From the NCBI RefSeq assembly GCF_014645815.1, contig NZ_BMML01000047.1, forward strand, positions 1-43,711: a DNA stretch of 43,711 nucleotides. Direction: 5' to 3'. This document shows positions 22,580 to 31,623 of this stretch, in pieces (the stretch's first letter is position 1; every line of letters starts with the position of its first letter). The notes below the pieces were generated by a model that was not told where the DNA came from, ran no database searches, and was given only the letters and a program-made list of their open reading frames with translations. Both the position numbers and the translations under genes were made by a program. This DNA is from Streptomyces fuscichromogenes. Its GTDB lineage: Bacteria > Actinomycetota > Actinomycetes > Streptomycetales > Streptomycetaceae.

Positions 22580-25366
22580 TCAAGGGCCGTCCGCAGCCTC
22601 TGCGGCAGAGTACGCGGCCAGCCAGCCCGTGGCGCGGTAGTCGCCGCGCCAGGAGAAGAGGGCCGTTCCACCCGCTGTCGGACATCGGTCGTTTCGGGCT
22701 TCGGCGTGTGCGTCTCCCGCGACGGGATCGGCCTCTCCTGATCGAACGTGTCGGACGTGAAACGTGCGTCCTGTCCAGACGACGAGCTTGCGGGGGTGGG
22801 ACGGCTGAACCCGCAAAACTCCTTCCGCTGCGCTCAGTTCTTGTTCTCCGACGCGTTCGCGCAACAGGTGCGCATAGGGGGCGCGGTCCAGCCGATTGCC
22901 TGAAGGGGGCGTGCGCGTAGACCAGTCCGGGCTGTGCAGTCCTCGGTGGCGAGCCGCCGCCCACATCAGAGGCACCTGCCGCTCAGCCTCCACGGACGTC
23001 GCCATCTGCTCGCACATCCACAACAGCCGTCCGCTGCCTCGTGGCGGACCGAGGCGACGCCAGCGGACACGCCGGTTGAGGTCTGCGGCAACGATGGCGA
23101 CCCATGGGTGCACCATGCCGAGAAAACCCTGGGAGCCGAGCCAGTGAAGATAGCGGGGTGCGTCATCCAGAAGCGGGCGCAGAGAGGAATAAGGGATGCC
23201 TGCGACGCGCTGACCGACGCGGACGAACGCCTGCGGAGACCGTGCCACCGCCAGGAGCGCGGCACGGGCCAGGTCGCCCGGGAGGAGGTGCGCATCCGAT
23301 GCGGCGCTGAAAAAGCCTTCCACCTCCGAGACCCGTCCTCCGGCGTGCAGTAGGGCGGACACAGCTGGCTTGAGCTGGTCATTCAGTACCGCTGAGGACA
23401 GTTTGGGTACCGCCTCACATAGTTCTCCGATCAACATCTCCTCGGCTTCCTCCGCGTCCTTGGGCAGATCCATGAGGGACAGGGCGGTGCGAAGCTGGAA
23501 TCCGGTGACGGACGGCACCATGACGCGGCTGGTCACCGTTCCAAGCTCGGTGGCGGTGATCCGCTGAGCGTCCTCGCCGTTCTCAAGGCGGCAGTAGCCC
23601 GCGCCCGCGAGGAAGCCCAGAGCCCTGTGCAGCGGATCGGCACCAGGACTGCCCTGGTGGTGGGCAAACGTGTGCAGCCACCAATGTTCGGCGTCGGTCG
23701 AGGTGCGTACGCCCCCCTGGACGATCTCAGCGAGTACGTGATCGGGAAGTGTGGAGGTGATCTGTGAGTCGACGGTGTACCCGCCGATGAGCCGCTGCTG
23801 CCAGTGGGCTCGTTCCGAGGCATCGACGATCATGAACGCCCAACCGGTCGTCTCGCCCGCGCCCAGTCGACCAGCCCGCCCGAACATCTGCTGGACGGTC
23901 GCCACATCGATATCGCGCATACCGATCTGAGTGTCTCGGACGACCACCGCGCGGGCCGGCAGATTTACTCCCGCAGCCACGGTCGAGGTAGCCACGAGGA
24001 CGTTCGTACGGCGCTCACGGAACGATCGTTCCGCTTCGTGCTTGTACTCCCAGTCCTTGTAGTGCAGCGACACTCCTGCCGCGTCGCAGATTGAGCGCAA
24101 TGACTCGGCGTCGTCGGAGGAGATGCCCGTGGTCCGTGCACCGCGGCTGGCAGCTATGGCCAGGGCTGTACTGCGCACGCTGTACTTACTGCCGCAGAAG
24201 ACGAGTACGCTGCCGCTGTCCGCCGTCACTCTGTCAACGATCAGATTGGTCAGCCGAGTACGTGCGGCCTGTGTCAGGTTGCGGTCGGCGAAGAACGGGA
24301 CCACGGGAAGCTGCCAGATCAGGCGGCTGGGCCGCCATGCCACCCTCAGCAAGGTCGCGTCGAGCCAGTCCGCCATCTGTTCCGCGTTGGCCACGGTCGC
24401 GGACAAGCCCACCACTCGCACTCGGGAATCGTCGCGCCGGATTCGTGCCAGGACACCCTCGAGAACCGGTCCGCGTTCCGTGTCGCCCAGCAGGTGGATC
24501 TCGTCAACGATAAGGCAGCCGACCTCGTTCAAGGCTTCGCGCATGGACGAGGTGCGGCACAGCACCTCGAACTTCTCCGTCGTCGTCACCCACAGGTCCG
24601 CTTCTCTGACCCGCTGCACGTCGACGCTGTATTCGCCGGACAGGCGTTCCACACGGAGGCCGTGCCGACGCCAGCCCGCCAGTTCCCGGTCGAGTTCGTC
24701 GGTCAGGGAACGCTGGGGAACCAGCCAGGCGGCCTTACGGCCATCGCCCAGCACCGCACGCAGCGCGGCGAGCATGCCGATCGTGGTCTTGCCCGCGCCT
24801 GTGGGGGCTACGACAAGCAGGTGCCTGTCGCCCTTCAGGACCTCCGGGGCCGCCTCGGCCTGGGCCGGATTGAGTGAGGCGTGGGGCAAGAACGGCAACC
24901 AGGTATCCGGAACGACCTGATCGGCAGGTGCACCCGAAGCGTTCGACTTGTGCTGAAGACTTTGTGCCTGCCACAACGCATCGAACGCGTCACGAGCGAC
25001 CTCGGCGGCTTGTACGTCTTCGGCACGGCCCGGTGATCCCCCGGCCCCGGCAACCTGCCAGGTCGGCTGAGCCTGTACCCGCAGACCTTCATCCCTTTCC
25101 GCGGACGGCAGATCGCTGACCAGCTCCTGCTCCAGCCAATACGGCACCGCTCGTACCTCGGCGCCGCGTTCCGTCAACTCAGCGGTGAGAGGCTCGAACA
25201 ACGCATCGTCGGGAAGCAGAACTCGCACGTCCGTGCCGTCGGGGAACCGGTTCGGCACCGAGACTTGTGGGTCACTGGTCTTCAGCCAGTAGATCCGGCG
25301 GTGACAGCCGCGCCCACCGCCGTCTTCGGCTGTCGGCCAGGGCGAATTCTCGATCGTGTCGGGCAT
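22580..25366 (-). CDS. Ski2-like DEAD/DEAH-box helicase
   Basis: Superfamily 2 helicase of about 928 aa. Motif I is APTGAGKTT, motif II DEIH in LIVDEIHLLGDTERG, motif III GLSATV, and the late motifs are TSTVAAGVNLPARAVVV and QMFGRAGRLGAGE. The order and the region after the core resemble Ski2/Hel308-type helicases. The C-terminal third (domain with WLGSQGFLGMVHPWV) is not assigned. ATG 25366 is a guess; the frame is open to 25489 and no Shine-Dalgarno is clear. It is convergent with the ABC operon. It has no obvious biosynthetic role and may be a housekeeping or defence gene enclosed by the cluster. Confidence 0.85.
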   Translation of the reverse strand: MPDTIENSPWPTAEDGGGRGCHRRIYWLKTSDPQVSVPNRFPDGTDVRVLLPDDALFEPLTAELTERGAEVRAVPYWLEQELVSDLPSAERDEGLRVQAQPTWQVAGAGGSPGRAEDVQAAEVARDAFDALWQAQSLQHKSNASGAPADQVVPDTWLPFLPHASLNPAQAEAAPEVLKGDRHLLVVAPTGAGKTTIGMLAALRAVLGDGRKAAWLVPQRSLTDELDRELAGWRRHGLRVERLSGEYSVDVQRVREADLWVTTTEKFEVLCRTSSMREALNEVGCLIVDEIHLLGDTERGPVLEGVLARIRRDDSRVRVVGLSATVANAEQMADWLDATLLRVAWRPSRLIWQLPVVPFFADRNLTQAARTRLTNLIVDRVTADSGSVLVFCGSKYSVRSTALAIAASRGARTTGISSDDAESLRSICDAAGVSLHYKDWEYKHEAERSFRERRTNVLVATSTVAAGVNLPARAVVVRDTQIGMRDIDVATVQQMFGRAGRLGAGETTGWAFMIVDASERAHWQQRLIGGYTVDSQITSTLPDHVLAEIVQGGVRTSTDAEHWWLHTFAHHQGSPGADPLHRALGFLAGAGYCRLENGEDAQRITATELGTVTSRVMVPSVTGFQLRTALSLMDLPKDAEEAEEMLIGELCEAVPKLSSAVLNDQLKPAVSALLHAGGRVSEVEGFFSAASDAHLLPGDLARAALLAVARSPQAFVRVGQRVAGIPYSSLRPLLDDAPRYLHWLGSQGFLGMVHPWVAIVAADLNRRVRWRRLGPPRGSGRLLWMCEQMATSVEAERQVPLMWAAARHRGLHSPDWSTRTPPSGNRLDRAPYAHLLRERVGEQELSAAEGVLRVQPSHPRKLVVWTGRTFHVRHVRSGEADPVAGDAHAEARNDRCPTAGGTALFSWRGDYRATGWLAAYSAAEAADGP

Positions 25367-25872
25367 ACAAGCCGTCAGTGTACTCACATTGATGTCGCGG
25401 TTCCGGCCGACGGGGCGACCCGTTGTCGGCCCGTAGGACGCCGGTGTGCCGGAGGCGTTCCGGGCACGTCCGCTTGCTCCTGATGTCAAGCGACTACAGC
25501 GAGTTGGACGGGTGACTCCTCAGCCAGGTGGGCGGGCCGAACACGAAATACGTCGGCGGCCACCGCCGCGGCCGCCTCCGCTGGTGCAACCGCTACAACA
25601 CCCGACATCACTCTCGAATGCAGCACCGATGGTCGGTCAAGGGATTCCCAGAGCGTTCCGACCACTGCGCAACAAACGCTCCTGAAACTCAGCTGCAAAG
25701 CATGCCCGGGGAATAGCACGACGCGCTCCCTTCCGGAGAGACACGAGTCACATGAACCTTATGAGCCACTCCCGTCGCTTTATTCATGACACCCGTTGAC
25801 ACGCCCGCCCTCTCACAGTCTTGCGCACAGCGGTGCTGCGAGCCTCTCCCGGCTAACTGACGGAAAGGTGCT
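25367..25872. other. Divergent intergenic region between helicase and LuxR genes
   Basis: No gene is supported. It must hold promoters for the helicase (minus) and the LuxR regulator (plus), but no clear -35/-10 pair or GTAAC-type element was seen. Locally it is less GC-rich around 25730-25800. Confidence 0.4.
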
Positions 25873-28392
25873 ATGGCCATGGCCGAACCATCGCCTGCTG
25901 GTTGCTCTGTATGCGGCGGCCCGCTTCAGTCTGCCTCGAAAACGGTCAGATCGTCGAAGTCTCGTTACTGTTCGAACGCCTGCCGCCAGCGCGCCTACCG
26001 GCTGCGCGTCAAAGACAGCTGCCGTGACACGGCCGGGTACAGCCCCCCCACACAGCTGAGCAGCTTCGTCGGACGTGCCGGAGACGTCGCTGAAGTCCGC
26101 AGACTCTTGCGGGGCACCAGACTGCTGACGCTGACCGGCCCTGTGGGAGTGGGCAAGACCCGGCTGGCCCTGGACATAGCGGACCGGGAGCACCGCAGCG
26201 GGCGCTACGAGGTGGCATCGGTCGACCTGGATGGCGTGTCAGACCCAGAGACAGCGCTTCGGCGGGTGGCGAGCAGCACCGGCGTCGACGGAGACGGCCG
26301 GCATCGCGCCGGCGACAAGGAGGCGCTGCTGGTGCTCGACAACTGCGAGGAGCTGCTCGACTCGTGCGGAACCGTGGTGCGCCGTTCGCTGGCCCGTCGG
26401 CCGGGTCTGCGGGTGCTTGCCACCAGCCGTGAGCCGCTGCGGCTGCCCGGCGAGGCGGTGTACCGGCTGGCCGGGCTCAGCCTTCCGGCCGCCGGCCCGC
26501 GGATCGGCCTGGTGGACCACCTGCGCTCGGGCGCCGTCCAGCTCTTCATGGACCGTGCCCGAGCGGTCTCGCCCTACTATCAGCTGACCAAGGAGAACGC
26601 TTCGCTGATCGCCGAGATCTGCGCCCGGTTGGACGGGCTGCCGCTGGCGATCGAGATGGCCGCCCTCCTCGTGCGGGTCTTCCCGCTGGAGGAGATCAAT
26701 GCCCGGCTGGAGGACCGGCTGTCCCTGCTGTCCAGCGGCTGGCGTACCGCGAGCGAGCGCCATCGCAGCCTGCGGGCGAGTCTGGACTGGAGTTATCGAC
26801 TGCTCACCGGCGACGAGCAAGTGCTGTACCGGCGGCTGTCCGCCCTGACCGACGGGTTCACCGCGGAGGCGGCCGCCGCTGTGGCTGCCGACAGCATTCT
26901 GGCACCTGAGTCGGTTCCCGAGCTGCTGGCACAACTGGAATCCAAGTCGGTGATCACCGCGCAGACCGGACGGGCGGGCACCGGCCGCTTCCGGTTTCCC
27001 GAGTCGGTACGACTCCATGGGCACGAGCAGCTGCTGGCCGAGGGCGAAGCGCACAGAGCGTACTCCCGGTCGGCGGTCTGGCTGGCGGAACTGGCGAAGC
27101 CGCTCAGCCTTCATGCGGTGATCCGCCCGCAGACGGTGAGAGCTCTGGCGGAGGAACGCGGCAATCTGTCGCACGTTCTGGCCCGGGGCGCCGGCAGCGC
27201 GGACGACCGCCTCCTGCTCGCGGGTGCTCTGGCGTTGGTCGAGGTCTCCCGGGAACCGAAGGAGCACCACAGTGTCCTGGTCTCCGAGGTGCTGGCCGGA
27301 GCGGGCCCCGATGCCCGCCATCGCGACATCGCGCTGGAGGGCGCGGCGGTGCTCGCCGGTTACCGGGAGGACCTGATGGAGGCGCGGCGCCTGGCCGAGC
27401 AGGCGGCCTCGCTTGCTCGTCGGCGCAACAGCGTGTCGCTCAGCCGGGTACTCCTGCTGCTGGGCACGGTGAGGGACCTGTCCGGGGACCAGACAGGAGC
27501 GACGATGAGCTACGCGCAGTGTCTGAAGGTGAGCCGGCGGGACGGCGACGAGTTGATGGAGGCGGTCTGCCGGAACTCCATCGCCTGGCGCCTGTTGGAG
27601 CACGGCAGCGCCGACGACGCCCAGCATCTGGTGCGGATGAACTTGTCCCTCGTACGGGCGCAGGGATCACCGGGCCAGCTGATCGCCAGTCTGCACCTGG
27701 CCGGAGCGCTGGCTCTGGAGCAGAACAACACGATCGCTGCCGAGCGGCACTTCGCCGAGTCGCTGCGCGGCGACTCGATGCATCCCAGTCAGACGGCAGC
27801 GACGATGGAGGGGCTGGCGGTCACCGCGGTCCGCAACTCGCGGTTCGAGCGCGCCTTGCGTCTGTTCGGCGTGGCCGAGACGCTCGGTTCCTCTCCGCTG
27901 AGCGTGCGACGCTGGTGGCGGGAGCAGGTCACAGTGGCCCGGCAGGTGGCGCTCCGGGCACTGCCCGCGGCTCGCACCGAGGCGGCTCTGGCGTCCGGGC
28001 GTGCTCTGTGGAACGGTTCTGCGGCGACCTGGCCGCTGGGCCACGACCCCGATGTGCCGGCCGACAGCGGCCCGCTGAGTTCACGCGAGTGGCATGTGGT
28101 GACTTTGATCCAAGAGGGACTGACCAACCGACAGATAGCCGAGCACCTGCACCTGTCGGTACGCACGGTGGAGACACACGTCCGCAACGCCCGTTCCGCC
28201 CTCGGGCTCCGCTCACGCAGCCACGTGGCGGCCTGGGCCGCGCAGAACGGGCCCGGGACAGCAGCCGTCGGCCGGTCCCCAGGCGGCACCGGCCGTCCGC
28301 AGGTGGCCGCGCTTGTGCTGCCGTCCGGTGCTACGACGACCGGCGGCCCGGCGGACCCGCGTGGGGTGGTCTTCTGCACATACGCCGCCTGA
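25873..28392 (+). CDS. Large LuxR-family (LAL-like) regulator with N-terminal zinc-binding motif
   Basis: Transcription regulator of 839 aa. Residues 11-37 hold CxxC and CSNAC (Cys11, Cys14, Cys33, Cys37), a likely zinc ribbon ending in RQRAYR. Then comes an NB-ARC/AAA-type ATPase with Walker A GPVGVGKTR (89-97) and LLVLDNCEELL as Walker B. A TPR-like helical middle follows, and a C-terminal LuxR HTH (LTNRQIAEHLHLSVRTVETH). ATG 25873 has AAAGG just upstream. It is convergent with dpgC and probably activates cluster genes. It is related to the second LuxR protein in the dpg operon, which lacks the zinc motif. Confidence 0.88.
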   Translation: MAMAEPSPAGCSVCGGPLQSASKTVRSSKSRYCSNACRQRAYRLRVKDSCRDTAGYSPPTQLSSFVGRAGDVAEVRRLLRGTRLLTLTGPVGVGKTRLALDIADREHRSGRYEVASVDLDGVSDPETALRRVASSTGVDGDGRHRAGDKEALLVLDNCEELLDSCGTVVRRSLARRPGLRVLATSREPLRLPGEAVYRLAGLSLPAAGPRIGLVDHLRSGAVQLFMDRARAVSPYYQLTKENASLIAEICARLDGLPLAIEMAALLVRVFPLEEINARLEDRLSLLSSGWRTASERHRSLRASLDWSYRLLTGDEQVLYRRLSALTDGFTAEAAAAVAADSILAPESVPELLAQLESKSVITAQTGRAGTGRFRFPESVRLHGHEQLLAEGEAHRAYSRSAVWLAELAKPLSLHAVIRPQTVRALAEERGNLSHVLARGAGSADDRLLLAGALALVEVSREPKEHHSVLVSEVLAGAGPDARHRDIALEGAAVLAGYREDLMEARRLAEQAASLARRRNSVSLSRVLLLLGTVRDLSGDQTGATMSYAQCLKVSRRDGDELMEAVCRNSIAWRLLEHGSADDAQHLVRMNLSLVRAQGSPGQLIASLHLAGALALEQNNTIAAERHFAESLRGDSMHPSQTAATMEGLAVTAVRNSRFERALRLFGVAETLGSSPLSVRRWWREQVTVARQVALRALPAARTEAALASGRALWNGSAATWPLGHDPDVPADSGPLSSREWHVVTLIQEGLTNRQIAEHLHLSVRTVETHVRNARSALGLRSRSHVAAWAAQNGPGTAAVGRSPGGTGRPQVAALVLPSGATTTGGPADPRGVVFCTYAA

Positions 28393-28416
28393 CCGGCACC
28401 ACCGGGCAGGGACAGG

Positions 28417-29718
28417 TCAGCCGCGCCAGGCGGCGTCCAGCCTGGCGAGGACATCGCCGCCGTACAGACGGTGCGCCTGCTGGAGGGAGAACTCGGCGAG
28501 GTAGGTGCGAAATGCCTCGACCGGCTCCTCGGCAGCGATGAGCATGTGCCGGTTGGCGACCACGGCCGGACCGGCGAGCCGGCCGGCCGCAGCCTTCACC
28601 GCGTCGTCCAGCGCGCCCGGATCGACTACATCATCGATGAGCAGTGCGGCCTCGGGGTCGCGGACGTGGATGCGCCGCCCGCCGAGAATGACCCGGCGGG
28701 CGGGCCGGGCGCCGAGGTGGCGGGTGAGCCGCAGATTGGCCAGGCCCGGCACGATCCCCTCTTCCGCCGCGGGCAGGCTCAGATAGGCGTCGTCCTCGGC
28801 GACGACGTGGTCGCAGGCGAGCAGGATCTGGGCTCCGCCACCGATGGCGAAAGTGTCCACCACCCCGATCCAAGGTTTCTGACGGAGGACGGGCCCGTCT
28901 TCGCCACCGAGGCCGCGCAGCATTTTGGCGATGTAGCCGAGTTCCCGGGTGAGGAGGAAGTCGACGAAGGAGATCCGGCCGCGCCGCAGCTCCTTGAGGT
29001 TGATCCCGGCGCTGAAGACGCGGCGCCCGGCGTAGCGGGGGCTGTCGACGACGCCGCCGCGCAGGACGCCCACCTGTACGTCCGGGTTGAGCAGAGCCAG
29101 GTCGACGAGGGTTTCCAGGTCTTCGACGTGCTGGTTGTCCTCGGCATTGAGGCAGTGTGCGTTGGTGATCGTCAGATGTGCGACACCCTCGCGGCACTCC
29201 AGTTGGGCCGCTGTGAGGCGGACCTGCCCGGTCTCACGCAACCGGTCCAGCAGAGCGAGCGCCGCAGCCGTCGGGTGGCGCATCGACTCGATCAGATGCT
29301 CGCCGGCAACACGATCGGCGAGCAGAGCGTGGAAGAACAGACCCTGGTCGATCTCGCGCCCTTCCTTCCCCGCCTGGTGGCGCTCCGCCTCCTCGGCGAG
29401 CTGCCGACGCGACGGCACCAGACCGGGGAACCGGTCACCCGCCGTGAGGGCGAGTTCGGATGCGCGGGGCCGGGTGGTCAGACCGGCGGTCAGGTCGTCG
29501 TAGACGCGTCGGGCGTGCTTGCGCAGGAAAGCGGCACGGGCATGCCGGGCAGCACGGTGTGCCTCGGCGGCGGTGGCCACTTGGCCCGGGTCGCGGTCGG
29601 CTGGAGCGGGGACAGTCTGCAGGCGGGCTTCGCAGCGGGCGAGTTCGATACGGGTCGCGTCCCAGTCCGCGGCGAAGTCGTCGTGCGCCATGGCCGGTCG
29701 GGTAGCGGCCGGGCTCAC
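28417..29718 (-). CDS. dpgC: DpgC, (3,5-dihydroxyphenyl)acetyl-CoA 1,2-dioxygenase
   Basis: Cofactor-free dioxygenase of the crotonase fold that turns 3,5-dihydroxyphenylacetyl-CoA into 3,5-dihydroxyphenylglyoxylate, the keto acid transaminated to Dpg. The long N-terminal helical domain and the crotonase core are present (FSAGINLKEL, DTFAIGGGAQILLACDH, AAEEGIVPGLANLRLTRHLG). GTG 29718 overlaps the dpgB stop (GTGA) with GGGGGA before it, and gives 433 aa, the usual DpgC length. The later ATG 29691 has no Shine-Dalgarno. It is the last gene of the dpgA-B-C run. No dpgD follows. Confidence 0.95.
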   Translation of the reverse strand: MSPAATRPAMAHDDFAADWDATRIELARCEARLQTVPAPADRDPGQVATAAEAHRAARHARAAFLRKHARRVYDDLTAGLTTRPRASELALTAGDRFPGLVPSRRQLAEEAERHQAGKEGREIDQGLFFHALLADRVAGEHLIESMRHPTAAALALLDRLRETGQVRLTAAQLECREGVAHLTITNAHCLNAEDNQHVEDLETLVDLALLNPDVQVGVLRGGVVDSPRYAGRRVFSAGINLKELRRGRISFVDFLLTRELGYIAKMLRGLGGEDGPVLRQKPWIGVVDTFAIGGGAQILLACDHVVAEDDAYLSLPAAEEGIVPGLANLRLTRHLGARPARRVILGGRRIHVRDPEAALLIDDVVDPGALDDAVKAAAGRLAGPAVVANRHMLIAAEEPVEAFRTYLAEFSLQQAHRLYGGDVLARLDAAWRG

Positions 29719-30413
29719 TTTTCCCCCTGGGGAACCGCAGCCCGCAGCGAGCGGTCGCAGGCCGCCAGATGAGTCCCTAGGGCGTTCTCGAACGGGACGG
29801 TCGTCGCTTCCAGCAACAGACTGCGGCGGATGGCGGGTTCGCTGCCGCCCGGACGGGCCGCCCGCTGCCACAGCGCGGTGACGACGGCGTCGGGGTCGTC
29901 GGTGACCTCGTCGAGGAGGCCGACATCGAGCAGCCGCTCGGCCGCCATCTCGCCGGGGAGCAGCACGAGGCGTCGTGCGGCGGCATGGCCCACCTGGAGC
30001 GCCAGCCGGTACAGCGCCATGCCCGGCCAGGCACCGTCGGCGCGGCTTGCCGGGCTCACGGTGGTGCCGACGGCTGCGATCCGGTAGTCGGTGACGAGCA
30101 TGACGTCGAGGACGGCCTGGCCGCAGGGCCCGTCGAGGACGGCCACGGTGAAACGGTCGAGCCGCTCCAGCCGGCGCAACGCCTTCTCCCATTTGCCCAC
30201 GAGGTGGACGTCCGGCCGGCCGGGCCAGTCACCGGGGACGGCGCCGGTGCCCGACAGCAGGCGCAGTTGCAGGAGAGTGCCCGGATCCGTGTCCTCCGCA
30301 CTCTCGCAGACATCGACGAGCGCGCCGACCGTGGAGGGCGTCAGCGGCCCGGCGAGGTCGAGGGTGGCTTGCATAGCCTGGACAGAGGTCGACGGGGAGA
30401 GGGGCACCGGCAC
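29715..30413 (-). CDS. dpgB: DpgB, enoyl-CoA hydratase-like helper of DpgA
   Basis: Crotonase-fold protein of 232 aa that increases the rate of DpgA and assists the dehydration and aromatisation leading to 3,5-dihydroxyphenylacetyl-CoA. Features are LDGPCGQAVLDVMLVTDYRI (oxyanion-hole region) and GMALYRLALQVGHAAARRLV. GTG 30413 is preceded by AAGGAG at 8 nt. In several glycopeptide clusters a DpgD enoyl-CoA hydratase acts together with DpgB; none is visible here, so a host crotonase may substitute. It lies 82 nt after dpgA. Confidence 0.93.
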   Translation of the reverse strand: MPVPLSPSTSVQAMQATLDLAGPLTPSTVGALVDVCESAEDTDPGTLLQLRLLSGTGAVPGDWPGRPDVHLVGKWEKALRRLERLDRFTVAVLDGPCGQAVLDVMLVTDYRIAAVGTTVSPASRADGAWPGMALYRLALQVGHAAARRLVLLPGEMAAERLLDVGLLDEVTDDPDAVVTALWQRAARPGGSEPAIRRSLLLEATTVPFENALGTHLAACDRSLRAAVPQGEK

Positions 30414-30495
30414 CGGGCTGGCTCCTTCGGTGTGGCAGCGGCTGGGAAGAACCGGACAGAGGGGGATCGGGTCGTGTGGTGCCGGGGCAGGTCCC

Positions 30496-31623
30496 TCAGA
30501 AACGGATGAGGGCGGTTTCGATGGTCGAGCCCGGTCCCATGGTCATCAGCAGGCCGTACTCGCCGGGCCGCGCGACGCCTTCGCGCTTGAGGCGTTGAAG
30601 CGAGAAGAGGAACGAGCCGCTTGAGACGTTGCCGTACTCCCGCAGCACAGCAGTGGTGTGCCGGACGTCGTGGCGGGTCAGGCCGAGGTTGACCCGCACC
30701 GAGTCAATGACTTTCCTGCCGCCGGAGTGGATCAGCCAGTGCGCGATGTCGGAGCGCCGCAGCCCGGTCCCCCGCAGCAGTCGGCCGATGACGTCCGCTG
30801 CCGCAGCGCCCACCACGTAAGGCACGTCGCGGTCGAGGAAGAAGCTGTACTTGCCAGACTGCTCGTCCCAGTCGTACCGCATGGCGCCGAGGGAGTCCGC
30901 GATGATGTGGCTGGCGAAGCGGAGCACCCGCGGACCCGGCGCGGCGGTTGCGGCGGGCATCGAGACGAGGGTGACCCCGGCCGCGCCGTCGCCGAAGAGA
31001 CCGTTGACCACCGAGGTGCGCATGCTGCCGTCGAAGACGTACGCGGCGGAACAGACCTCCACGCACAGCATCACCGCCAGACGGCCGGGATGGGCGAGGC
31101 TCCAGCCCGTGACCGCGTTGAGCGCGTTGAGTCCGGCGTTGCAGCCCATGCCCACCACGTCGAGCCGGCTGACCTCGGTGCTGAGGCCGAGTTCGGTGAT
31201 GAGCAGGGCGGTCAGGCCAGGGGTGAGCATGCCCGTGCTGGTGACGCAGCACAGATAGCCGATGTCCGCGTATGTGTGTCCCGAGTCCGCGAGGCAGGCG
31301 TCGAGTGCGGCGGCCCCCAGTACGACGCCCTGCCGGGCCTGCTTGCGTAGGAGCGCCCCCTGTGACTCATCGGCGGGACGGCCGTCGGGTCCGGGGGCCG
31401 CCAGGGTGAGGTGGCGACGGTCGATGGCACTGTTGAGGAAGACCGAGCGGATACGCGGATCGGTGACCTGGTAGAGGTCGAGCACCTCCTGCTGGGAATA
31501 GGAGGATTCCGGGACCGCCGTCCCCACTCCGGCGATCGAGCACACCACCGGGTGAGCCTCGGCCGGCACCGGAAGCAGTTCGGGCACCGCGCGTGGCAAA
31601 ACGGTGGAATTCATCGTATTCAT
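30496..31623 (-). CDS. dpgA: DpgA, type III polyketide synthase
   Basis: Condenses four malonyl-CoA into 3,5-dihydroxyphenylacetyl-CoA, the first step to Dpg. The chalcone-synthase-like triad is Cys161 (VGMGCNAGLNA), His299 (WLIHSGGRK) and Asn332 (EYGNVSSGSF); the length is 375 aa. ATG 31623 overlaps the stop of the LuxR gene as ATGA, and AGGAGGA lies 9 nt upstream inside that gene. The regulator and this enzyme are therefore made from one message with coupled translation. Confidence 0.97.
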   Translation of the reverse strand: MNTMNSTVLPRAVPELLPVPAEAHPVVCSIAGVGTAVPESSYSQQEVLDLYQVTDPRIRSVFLNSAIDRRHLTLAAPGPDGRPADESQGALLRKQARQGVVLGAAALDACLADSGHTYADIGYLCCVTSTGMLTPGLTALLITELGLSTEVSRLDVVGMGCNAGLNALNAVTGWSLAHPGRLAVMLCVEVCSAAYVFDGSMRTSVVNGLFGDGAAGVTLVSMPAATAAPGPRVLRFASHIIADSLGAMRYDWDEQSGKYSFFLDRDVPYVVGAAAADVIGRLLRGTGLRRSDIAHWLIHSGGRKVIDSVRVNLGLTRHDVRHTTAVLREYGNVSSGSFLFSLQRLKREGVARPGEYGLLMTMGPGSTIETALIRF

